From assembly GCA_002068775.1 (NCBI GenBank), contig MWAX01000154.1, positions 1-25,510 of the forward strand: a stretch of DNA of 25,510 nt, written 5' to 3'. Within the stretch, counting starts at the first letter, position 1. Each line of letters opens with the position of its first letter. Below, one piece after another: positions 1-5,181 of this stretch. A model generated the notes under the pieces. It worked only from the letters and a program-made list of their open reading frames with translations, was not told the origin of the DNA and made no database searches. This DNA is from Actinobacteria bacterium ADurb.Bin346 (GTDB lineage Bacteria > Actinomycetota > Humimicrobiia > Humimicrobiales > Humimicrobiaceae). The position numbers and the translations under genes were made by a program.

Positions 1-297
1 GTCCTATTTAAGTGGATATTAACCCCTATAGGTGATATATTTTATTGTCACTCTGTCTGAAATAAAAAAAGCCTATGAAAGGTTTCCGGCAACTTCACGT
101 AATATTTTTAACTTTTACCCGCTTCTTAATTTATATGTCACAATAATTCTGAGTCTGCAGGTATTACTTGATAGTTTTATGATGCCAGTTTCTGAATTAC
201 AAATTCTGATAATGAAATCTTGCATTTTCTATTCTCGAGATATATAGTTTTTCATTTAGATATTTAATATTAATAAATTTTTAAGGAGAAAAATCAA
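1..297. other. Gene-free AT-rich stretch upstream of the PNPOx-like gene
   Basis: I see no supported gene here. A 71-codon open frame from a GTG at 32 has no ribosome binding site and no recognisable domain. The only clear signal is the AAGGAG ribosome binding site at 283-288 that serves the gene starting at 298. The sequence is very AT-rich, like the rest of the accessory region. Confidence 0.5.
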
Positions 298-672
298 ATG
301 TTGCCAGAAAAATTTTTTGAGGTACTGAAAAATGAAGGAGTAGTTACAATAGTAACATGGGGATTGGATGAACCACATATTGCAAACACATGGAATTCAT
401 ATTTGGTTGTAACTCCTGATAACAGAATATTAATCCCGGCATATGCAATGCGTAAGACTGAAAAAAACACAATTCAAAATAATAGAGTTAAGATTGCTTT
501 AGGAAGCAGAAATGTTTTAGGATTTAAAGATTACCAGGGAACAGGTTTTGTAATAGAAGGGACTGCAAAGTTTTTTGAATCCGGTCCTGATTATGACATG
601 ATGAAGGAAAAATTCTCATTTTTAACTCGAGTGCTGGAAATTACTGTTACATCGGCAAAACAAATGCTATAG
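298..672 (+). CDS. Pyridoxamine 5'-phosphate oxidase-like FMN-binding split-barrel protein
   Basis: The 124-residue product looks like a small member of the PNPOx-like, FMN-binding split-barrel superfamily. Seen: an N-terminal helix (residues 1-14, LPEKFFEVLKNEG), a strand with VTIVTW, then the typical pattern in which a bound-flavin strand (RILIPAYAM, about 43-51) is followed by RKTEKNTIQNN and KIALGSR, and a later strand GTGFVIEGTAKF. Proteins of this size usually act as homodimers that bind FMN or F420 and reduce unknown small substrates; the substrate cannot be read from the sequence. The ATG has AAGGAG nine bases upstream, so the start is secure. It stands alone, followed by decayed coding sequence, which suggests cargo in an unstable region rather than an operon. 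Confidence 0.75.
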   Translation: MLPEKFFEVLKNEGVVTIVTWGLDEPHIANTWNSYLVVTPDNRILIPAYAMRKTEKNTIQNNRVKIALGSRNVLGFKDYQGTGFVIEGTAKFFESGPDYDMMKEKFSFLTRVLEITVTSAKQML

Positions 673-753
673 ATCTTTTAATTTGGTAAAGTTATTAGAT
701 ATTTTAAGTTGATAAAACACATATTCAATAGATTCTATATATAAATACTATAA

Positions 754-870
754 GTATTTACACTATCAAGCTTAACTATAACAAATAGTGAACTGAGCAC
801 AGCAAATGAAGTCAGAAGCAGAATTATAGCTTCAGACAACATTATTTTTATACCAGAATTGAGTTTTTAA
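754..870 (+). pseudogene. Orphan C-terminal coding remnant, copy A
   Basis: An open stretch after a TAA at 751 ends at the TAA at 868-870. Its last 27 codons (790-870) encode a peptide containing LSTANEVRSRIIA and ending FIPELSF. A second, diverged copy ends at 2414 (LSTANDVRTRIVT, ending FIPEISF). The differences are mostly synonymous or conservative, so both derive from real coding sequence, but neither has a start codon or an upstream domain. I do not recognise the parent family. It sits directly upstream of the Fic remnant. Confidence 0.45.
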
Positions 871-1545
871 AACTCGAACCATCCATAAATCTAACAGATT
901 AAAGACCTTACCCTTATCACTCAGATTTATCAGAGAAATTCATAAAATACTTTTAGAGGACACTGCAGATGCACCTGGAAAGACACCGGGGCAGTTCAGG
1001 CAGTCGCAGAACCGGATTGGTGATTCATTGAATACTGCAACTTTTATACCACCCCCGCTATCAGATCTTTACAAGCCACATTTTATCTTTGCAAGTCAGG
1101 AATTCTTGAAAGACCGGTACTTTATCTTTCAGATTATTTTTTAAAAAATAGACAACAATATTATAAAAGCCTGGCAGGATATCACAGTGAAAAAAGCGAT
1201 ATAGATTCCTGGCTTAATTTTTTTCTTGATGGTGTAGCTATTATAGCAGAAGAGGCAATTGATATATCAAAGAAAATAAATTCTTTAAGAGTAAATGATC
1301 TATTAAAAATTAAAACTCTTGGCAAAAGAGCAAAGAAGGCAATTCTTGTTCTTGAAAAATTATATAATCTGCCGATTGTCACTGTTAAAAATATAGTGCA
1401 GTGGACCGGACTTTCCCGCCCTCAGGCAAATGAGCTTACGAAAAAAATGGTTGAAATTGGAATATTAAAGCAGATTGATAAAAGAATTGAATATGGACGT
1501 CAATTCTGGTATAAAAATTATTTGGATTTATTTATAAACAAATAA
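871..1545 (+). pseudogene. Fic-family protein pseudogene, active site deleted
   Basis: Two parts of one Fic (AMPylase-type) protein are visible in different frames. The first part, about 877-1070, reads NRLKTLPLSLRFIREIHKIL, then PGKTPGQFRQSQNRIG and TATFIPPP, which is the classic stretch before the Fic core. The second part, about 1070-1545 and one frame away, resumes at TFYLCKSGILERPVLYLSDY, continues through DSWLNFFLDGVA and ends with a winged-helix tail (VTVKNIVQWTGLSRPQANEL) at the TAA of 1543-1545. The intervening core with HPFxxGNGRxGR, roughly 50-60 codons, is missing, and the frame changes at the junction. The N-terminal segment with the usual inhibitory helix is also absent. An AMPylating enzyme cannot be made from this copy. 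Family identity is secure; the exact 5' limit is not. Confidence 0.85.
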
Positions 1546-1563
1546 AATCATAGATGCTAAGCA

Positions 1564-1587
1564 TTGACATGCATGCCGGCTTGGCTG
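1564..1587. repeat. 24-bp GC-rich dispersed repeat, copy 1
   Basis: This stretch begins TTGACATGCATGCC and ends GGCTTGGCTG. It matches 3025-3048 at 22 of 24 positions; the two differences are G to A changes. It lies 18 bases after the stop of the Fic remnant and is much richer in GC than its surroundings. A partial third match, CTTGGCTG, is at about 3809-3816. Confidence 0.65.
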
Positions 1588-1690
1588 CCCCGAGCTGCGG
1601 GATTTCGAACCACTTTTAGTAAGAATTAACCAGAATGAAGGAAATATTAATTCTATAATTTGTTTGATAAGATTCATAACGTTAAATCTA

Positions 1691-1719
1691 TTGACATACC
1701 AATAAATAATCGATATATT
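1691..1719 (+). promoter_or_regulatory. Promoter of the AbrB/PIN operon
   Basis: A consensus -35 TTGACA (1691-1696) and a near-consensus -10 TATATT (1714-1719) are separated by exactly 17 bases. Transcription would start near 1726, leaving a leader of about 20 bases before the ATG at 1746. The -10 box lies within a perfect inverted repeat, as expected for an autoregulated toxin-antitoxin operon. Confidence 0.8.
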
Positions 1720-1727
1720 TATTGGTA
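1697..1727. promoter_or_regulatory. Operator: 12-bp perfect inverted repeat
   Basis: Arms TACCAATAAATA (1697-1708) and TATTTATTGGTA (1716-1727) are perfect reverse complements around a 7-base spacer. The repeat begins directly after the -35 box and spans the -10 box and the start point, so a protein bound here would block transcription. Inference: the downstream AbrB-type antitoxin, alone or with its toxin, binds this site. Confidence 0.75.
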
Positions 1728-1745
1728 AAAATAATGGAGATAAAA

Positions 1746-1952
1746 ATGAAAACAATTACAGTTTCACCAAAATATCAAATAGTAATCCCAAAAGACATTC
1801 GAAAGGGATTAAAACTAAAACCTGGACAAAAATTACAGGTTATACAGATAGAAGATAGGATAGAATATATACCTCTAAAAGACATTAAAAAAGCTAGAGG
1901 TTTTTTAAAAGGAATGGATACTGAAATTTTAAGGGAAGAAGACAGGTTATGA
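1746..1952 (+). CDS. AbrB/SpoVT-type antitoxin (VapB-like)
   Basis: A 68-residue protein with an N-terminal swapped-hairpin AbrB domain: MKTITVSPKYQIVIPKDIRK is the family signature, followed by LKPGQKLQVIQIEDRIEYIP (strands), and a charged tail (KDIKKARGFLKGM...REEDRL) that normally wraps the PIN toxin. A longer frame can start at a TTG at 1722, but that codon lies inside the operator and upstream of or at the transcription start. The ATG at 1746 has GGAG at 1736-1739 and was chosen. The stop overlaps the next gene by 4 bases (ATGA), the standard coupling of antitoxin and toxin. It should neutralise the toxin and repress its own promoter. Confidence 0.9.
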   Translation: MKTITVSPKYQIVIPKDIRKGLKLKPGQKLQVIQIEDRIEYIPLKDIKKARGFLKGMDTEILREEDRL

Positions 1953-2320
1953 ATTTAGTAGATTCTTCAGGCTGGCTGGAATATTTTACTGATGGAAAAA
2001 ATGCAAAATATTTTGCTCCTGTAATTGAAAATACTGAAAATCTTATTGTTTCAGTGATTAATCTTTATGAGGTATTTAAAAAAATATCAGTAGAAAAAAA
2101 TGAAAATTCTGCAATTCAAGCTATTGCATTTATGCAGCAATCAAAGATAATTGATATAACTGAATCAATATCAATTTTTGCAGCCAAGCTAAGTATTGAT
2201 TACAAATTACCAATGGCAGATAGCCTGATATATGCTACAGCTAAAATTCACGATGCAATAGTCTGGACTCAGGATTCAGATTTTGAAAATCTGGAAGATG
2301 TTAAATATTTCCAAAAGTGA
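1949..2320 (+). CDS. PIN-domain toxin ribonuclease (VapC-like)
   Basis: A 123-residue PIN protein, full length for the family. The acidic metal-binding residues are all present: D5 in VDSSGWLEY, E41 in NLYEV, D91 in MADSLIYATA, and D109/D111 in WTQDSDF. VapC toxins bind Mg2+ or Mn2+ through these and cut specific RNAs, often tRNA or 23S rRNA; the target here is unknown. It is translationally coupled to the AbrB-type gene before it. No residue loss is visible, so the module looks functional, unlike the neighbouring Fic and HicA remnants. Confidence 0.9.
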   Translation: MNLVDSSGWLEYFTDGKNAKYFAPVIENTENLIVSVINLYEVFKKISVEKNENSAIQAIAFMQQSKIIDITESISIFAAKLSIDYKLPMADSLIYATAKIHDAIVWTQDSDFENLEDVKYFQK

Positions 2321-2333
2321 GGTCAGTAAGACT

Positions 2334-2414
2334 CGGCTGTCCACAGCAAACGATGTTAGAACCAGAATTGTAACTCTACAGGGTGATATTTTTATACCTG
2401 AAATAAGTTTTTAA
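2334..2414 (+). pseudogene. Orphan C-terminal coding remnant, copy B
   Basis: This frame contains LSTANDVRTRIVT and ends FIPEISF at TAA 2412-2414. It is the paralogous partner of the remnant at 790-870, with scattered synonymous changes. It starts 13 bases after the PIN toxin stop, in another frame, with no start codon of its own. The parent family is not recognised. Confidence 0.45.
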
Positions 2415-2482
2415 AAATATATTTTAAAATCTGTTTCAATTTACAAAAATTCCAACACTTTTTCTTAAAAGAAATTATACAC

Positions 2483-2511
2483 TTATAAAAAAATCGCTTT
2501 AAAGCTATAAT
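2483..2511 (+). promoter_or_regulatory. Possible promoter of hicB
   Basis: A perfect -10 TATAAT lies at 2506-2511. The best -35 at 17-base spacing is the weak TTATAA at 2483-2488. In such AT-rich sequence a single good -10 box can occur by chance. Confidence 0.3.
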
Positions 2512-2564
2512 ATAAATTGTTTATTTAGGTTAATACAAATTAAAAATTAATATATAGGTCTAAT

Positions 2565-2792
2565 ATGGGTAAATTTCAACAATATACAGCTATAATTGAA
2601 AAAGAAGATAATCTTTACGTGGCATTATGTCCGGAACTTGATATTGCAAGCCAGGGTGAAACAGTAGAAGAGGCGAGGGCAAATCTTATAGAAGCAATAG
2701 AATTGTTCTTTGAAGTTGCGTCACCAGAAGAAATAAACGAAAGACTTTATAATGAAATTTTCATAACAAGGTTAGAGATCTCTGTTGGGTAG
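2565..2792 (+). CDS. hicB: HicB-family antitoxin
   Basis: A 75-residue HicB protein. The partial RNase-H-like fold is clear: YTAIIEKEDNLYVALCPELD, then IASQGETVEEARANLIEAIE and LFFEVA. HicB binds and inactivates HicA and commonly acts as repressor. There is no C-terminal helix-turn-helix or ribbon-helix-helix domain, as in the short HicB class, so DNA binding cannot be seen directly. A modest TAGGT precedes the ATG by about six bases. The partner toxin frame overlaps the end of this gene but is broken, leaving this antitoxin an orphan unless it serves a HicA elsewhere. Confidence 0.85.
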   Translation: MGKFQQYTAIIEKEDNLYVALCPELDIASQGETVEEARANLIEAIELFFEVASPEEINERLYNEIFITRLEISVG

Positions 2793-3007
2793 GCTAAAAG
2801 TATTATCCGGGCAGGAGATTTGTGAAATACTTTTAAAGCCATGGATTTGAAATTGTAAGACAACGCGGAAGTCATATCGTAGTGCAGAAAAAATCAGAAA
2901 CCTCTACAATAACTGTTCCTGTTCCAAACCATAAAGAAATAAAAATTGGAACTCTTAAATAAATCATCAGGCAATCAAAATTATCTTCATCTGAGCTTGA
3001 AGTTTAA
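2785..3007 (+). pseudogene. HicA toxin pseudogene (frameshift and stop)
   Basis: The frame opens at TTG 2785, overlapping hicB by 8 bases, and encodes GRLKVLSGQEICEILLK. The next codons need a one-base shift near 2840-2843 to continue as GFEIVRQRGSHIVVQKK, containing the GSH catalytic histidine of the double-stranded-RNA-binding-like HicA fold, and then TITVPVPNHKEIKIGTLK. A TAA at 2960-2962 then interrupts the frame before the typical C-terminal IIRQSKLSSSELEV, which ends at 3005-3007. HicA cuts mRNA; with two independent lesions this copy should be inactive. Everything else about length and order fits a once-normal pair. Confidence 0.85.
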
Positions 3008-3024
3008 ATATTTTTAAAAAAGAT

Positions 3025-3048
3025 TTGACATACATACCGGCTTGGCTG
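3025..3048. repeat. 24-bp GC-rich dispersed repeat, copy 2
   Basis: This copy begins TTGACATACATACC and ends GGCTTGGCTG, matching 1564-1587 except at two positions. It lies 17 bases after the end of the HicA remnant, a position equivalent to that of copy 1 after the Fic remnant. Confidence 0.65.
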
Positions 3049-3136
3049 GCCGAATAATGTTGTAGCAAGAACTTTTAAAATTACTATTAAAATAGAAATT
3101 CTTTAAATTCAAGTATCAGAAAAAGACAGGTTTTAA

Positions 3137-3445
3137 CTAATTCTGAAAGATGCCAATATTAGAAACTTTGGATATTTTATTTAATTCCAATTTGATTTTC
3201 TGACTCTCTTCTCTTAAATCAAACTCATCCTGTATACCCATCCAGAAGTCTGCTGAATTACCGAAATATCTTGACAATCTCAAGGCAGTATCTGCAGTTA
3301 TCCTTCTTTTTCCTTTAAGAATTTGTGAAACTCTTGTTGCGGGCATACCGGTATCCTTGGACAGCCTGTATGCACTTATTTTAAGTGGCTTAATAAATTC
3401 CTCTAAAAGAATTTCACCTGGTGTTATATTTTTAATTTTTTCCAT
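3137..3445 (-). CDS. higA: HigA-family antitoxin, XRE helix-turn-helix
   Basis: A 102-residue HigA protein. It begins ITPGEILLEEFIKPLKISAY, the standard HigA/VapI opening, and the helix-turn-helix follows: LSKDTGMPATRVSQILKGKR, then ITADTALRLSRYFG and the family phrase NSADFWMGIQDEFDL. It binds the toxin HigB and represses the shared promoter. A GAGAGG ribosome binding site lies just upstream of the ATG, inside the 12-base gap after higB. The toxin-first order is typical of HigBA. It should bind the inverted repeat at 3747-3767. Confidence 0.92.
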   Translation of the reverse strand: MEKIKNITPGEILLEEFIKPLKISAYRLSKDTGMPATRVSQILKGKRRITADTALRLSRYFGNSADFWMGIQDEFDLREESQKIKLELNKISKVSNIGIFQN

Positions 3446-3457
3446 ATCTACCTCTCT

Positions 3458-3739
3458 TTAATGATAATCAGTTATTTCGACAAAACTTGCAACTGCCTTT
3501 TCCCAGTAAAAGCAAATCCTGAACTGATCATTTATTCTAATACTATACTGCCCCTGTCTTTTACCTGATAGCCTTTCAAGCCTGTTTCCTGGTGGGACAT
3601 TTAAATCGTTTAAATCTTTTGCTCTGCTTATGACTATTAATTTTCTAAGTGCTATTCTTTGTATATCTCTTGGCAATTTCCTTGAATATTGCTGGTTCCA
3701 GATCTTTTCTGTTTCCTTGTCTTGAAATGAAATAATCAT
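3458..3739 (-). CDS. higB: HigB toxin, RelE-type mRNA interferase
   Basis: A 93-residue RelE/ParE-superfamily toxin of the HigB type. Family marks are QRIALRKLIVISRAKDLNDL, then PPGNRLERLSGKRQGQYSIR and FRICFYWEKA, ending EITDYH. HigB cuts mRNA on the ribosome using basic residues and a C-terminal histidine-containing strand; these are all present and the length is normal. The ATG at 3739 has no ribosome binding site; it lies just six bases after the -10 box, so the transcript is probably leaderless. HigA follows after 12 bases. The pair appears functional. Confidence 0.92.
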   Translation of the reverse strand: MIISFQDKETEKIWNQQYSRKLPRDIQRIALRKLIVISRAKDLNDLNVPPGNRLERLSGKRQGQYSIRINDQFRICFYWEKAVASFVEITDYH

Positions 3740-3745
3740 GTACTT

Positions 3746-3774
3746 ATATTAACGCTTTACGTTATTAATGTCAA
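3746..3774 (-). promoter_or_regulatory. Promoter of higBA
   Basis: On the minus strand TTGACA (plus 3769-3774) and TAATAT (plus 3746-3751) are 17 bases apart, a near-perfect sigma-70-type promoter. The expected start point, about 7 bases past the -10 box, coincides with the A of the higB ATG at 3739. Confidence 0.8.
3747..3767. promoter_or_regulatory. Probable HigA operator
   Basis: TATTAACG (3747-3754) and CGTTATTA (3760-3767) form an inverted repeat with one mismatch in eight and a 5-base spacer. It fills the space between the -35 and -10 boxes, the usual place for the HigA site. Confidence 0.65.
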
Positions 3775-3886
3775 AGGTTAATACTGGAATTTTATTTAAG
3801 AATCAAAACTTGGCTGAGCAGATCGGCCAGGATTATCTTTAGTTAAAATCTTGGTTCCAGAGTATTAAGTCCGAATCTATGGTTAT

Positions 3887-3907
3887 TGGGGAGAGAGGAT
3901 TCGAACC
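3887..3907 (-). other. tRNA 3'-end fragment (T-loop and acceptor strand)
   Basis: On the minus strand this reads as the end of a tRNA: GG, a TTCGAAT T-loop (plus 3899-3905), CCTCT and the acceptor strand CTCCCC with an A discriminator. The bases before the T-loop do not pair with the 3' T-stem beyond two or three positions, and no encoded CCA follows, so only the 3' part of a tRNA is present. None of the seven tRNAs here has this 3' end. Such fragments are typical of integrase attachment sites; no integrase gene is in the window. Confidence 0.55.
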
Positions 3908-3950
3908 CGGAAACAAAAATTGATAATATTAAAAATCCTGGAACAAAAAG

Positions 3951-4823
3951 TTAAGATGATAAAAACCCTCCATCCACTGGAATGACTGCCCCCTGGACAT
4001 AACTCGACAGATCACATGAAAGGAATAATACAACTTTTGCAACTTCATCAGGATTTCCCCATCGACCAAGCGTTAGCCTGCTGTTAAAATCCAATGCTGT
4101 TTTAATTAGCTTGAACTGCAGCCCTCTTATGGCTTTCTTTATAAGGTTTTCTGTGCCTGGAGTCTTTATTGCGCCAGGCAGAACTGCATTTACACGGAAA
4201 CCTTTTCTGCCATAATCACGTGCAAGTGATTTTGTCAGTGCAATTACTCCGGATTTACTAACACTGTAATGCGCCAGATCTTCCTTGAATGGAGTCACTG
4301 CTTCAATTGATGAGGTATTGACTATTACCCCTCCGGAATTTCCTCTTAATCTAATGAAATTCTGGCACATCCAGAAAACAGAATTCAGGTTTATTTCAAG
4401 AGTTTTTTCATAAAATGCTCTGTCAACTTTAAGGTAATCCATAAAAGGATATATTCCAGCATTATTTATAAGTATGTCAGGGCAGCGCTGTTCAAGGCTG
4501 TTCCAGAATTTATCTATATTTTCTTTGTCAGATAGATCAATATTATAAATGCTGTTTATTCTCCCGCTTTTACTCAATTTATCAGACAGATCTTCAAGTC
4601 CTTTTTTATCTTTATCAATCAGTATTAGTTCTGAACCAGCTTCAGCAAATCTGATGCTTATAGACTTTCCAATACCAGAAGCTGCACCGGTTATTATTGT
4701 CTTTTTGCCATATAAAGATGCAGAATCAGCCAGAGTTGCCTGTATGTCATTTTTATATGTGCTGACTTGTCTATTTTGTGCTATCTTAATATCCTTTTCT
4801 TTTAATATCTCATTATTTAACAT
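3951..4823 (-). CDS. Short-chain dehydrogenase/reductase (SDR)
   Basis: A 290-residue classical SDR oxidoreductase. Seen: the cofactor motif TGAASGIG (45-52), D70 after the second strand (ELILID), suggesting NAD(H) preference, NNAG (120-123), the catalytic Ser in NTSS (171/172), Tyr186 and Lys190 in YSVSK, PG at 216-217, and the C-terminal GGFL end. Residues 1-38 are a charged extension before the usual start (LYGKKTIITG); most family members are about 250 residues. The substrate cannot be deduced. The ATG has only a weak purine run (AAAGAAG). It lies downstream of a TetR gene on the same strand and has its own promoter with palindromes, so regulation by that TetR protein is likely but inferred. 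Confidence 0.88.
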   Translation of the reverse strand: MLNNEILKEKDIKIAQNRQVSTYKNDIQATLADSASLYGKKTIITGAASGIGKSISIRFAEAGSELILIDKDKKGLEDLSDKLSKSGRINSIYNIDLSDKENIDKFWNSLEQRCPDILINNAGIYPFMDYLKVDRAFYEKTLEINLNSVFWMCQNFIRLRGNSGGVIVNTSSIEAVTPFKEDLAHYSVSKSGVIALTKSLARDYGRKGFRVNAVLPGAIKTPGTENLIKKAIRGLQFKLIKTALDFNSRLTLGRWGNPDEVAKVVLFLSCDLSSYVQGAVIPVDGGFLSS

Positions 4824-4892
4824 TTTTCATTCTTCTTTCTAAATCTTTATATTAAATTTTATCGCAGATTATCAATAATATGTCAGTAAAAG

Positions 4893-4910
4893 CAACTTTA
4901 ATTAAAGTTG
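4893..4910. promoter_or_regulatory. Perfect 18-bp palindrome in the SDR leader
   Basis: CAACTTTAATTAAAGTTG is its own reverse complement. It lies in the approximately 200-base leader of the SDR transcript, about 70 bases before the ATG. It could be an operator or an RNA hairpin with little loop; the role is inferred only from symmetry. Confidence 0.45.
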
Positions 4911-4996
4911 TATTCTGCTAAAAAATAAAAGATTTAATTAAAAATCATCTCTTAAATTTATTTAGATATATTATTAATAATTTTAAAACAATTGTA

Positions 4997-5012
4997 TTAA
5001 TCTTAAGATTAA
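4997..5012. promoter_or_regulatory. Perfect 16-bp palindrome downstream of the SDR promoter
   Basis: TTAATCTTAAGATTAA is perfectly symmetric and shares four bases with the next palindrome (5009-5026). It lies about 15-30 bases into the predicted SDR transcript, a good position for a repressor site. Confidence 0.45.
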
Positions 5013-5026
5013 AACATATGTTTTAA
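5009..5026. promoter_or_regulatory. Perfect 18-bp palindrome, candidate TetR operator
   Basis: TTAAAACATATGTTTTAA is perfectly symmetric and abuts the predicted transcription start of the SDR gene (near 5028). Size and position suit a TetR-family dimer. The chance of symmetry is raised by the AT-rich composition, but three such sites in 140 bases is notable. Confidence 0.5.
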
Positions 5027-5034
5027 ACTACTGT

Positions 5035-5063
5035 AATATATACTAAAATCACGCATTTGTCAA
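5035..5063 (-). promoter_or_regulatory. Promoter of the SDR gene
   Basis: On the minus strand TTGACA (plus 5058-5063) and TATATT (plus 5035-5040) are 17 bases apart, the same arrangement as in the VapBC-type promoter. It gives the SDR gene a transcription start separate from that of tetR, with a leader of about 200 bases containing palindromes. Confidence 0.7.
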
Positions 5064-5126
5064 TTATTTGAACAACTTTTTGTGTAACTTTTTTGGGACA
5101 GCTTTTTTTATTCCTATTATTTTGTT

Positions 5127-5155
5127 CAGCCGTGTAGCGCAGCCGTGTAGTGCAG
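5127..5155. repeat. 13-bp tandem direct repeat, two copies
   Basis: CAGCCGTGTAGCG (5127-5139) is followed at once by CAGCCGTGTAGTG (5140-5152) and CAG. One base in 13 differs. The GC-rich unit stands out in an AT-rich gap between tetR and the SDR promoter. Its function is unknown. Confidence 0.6.
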
Positions 5156-5181
5156 AAGGGTTTTTTAAATTCTCTGGTTCT

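Noticed and set aside
32..247. 71-codon frame starting at GTG
   Set aside because: No ribosome binding site, no domain, and composition like intergenic AT-rich sequence.
1182..1382. Minus-strand frame inside the Fic remnant
   Set aside because: It is antisense to clear Fic coding sequence.
1590..1613. T-loop-like TTCGAA on the minus strand next to the first 24-bp repeat, possible second tRNA fragment
   Set aside because: The loop is one base too long and the T-stem does not pair properly, so it is only a weak resemblance.
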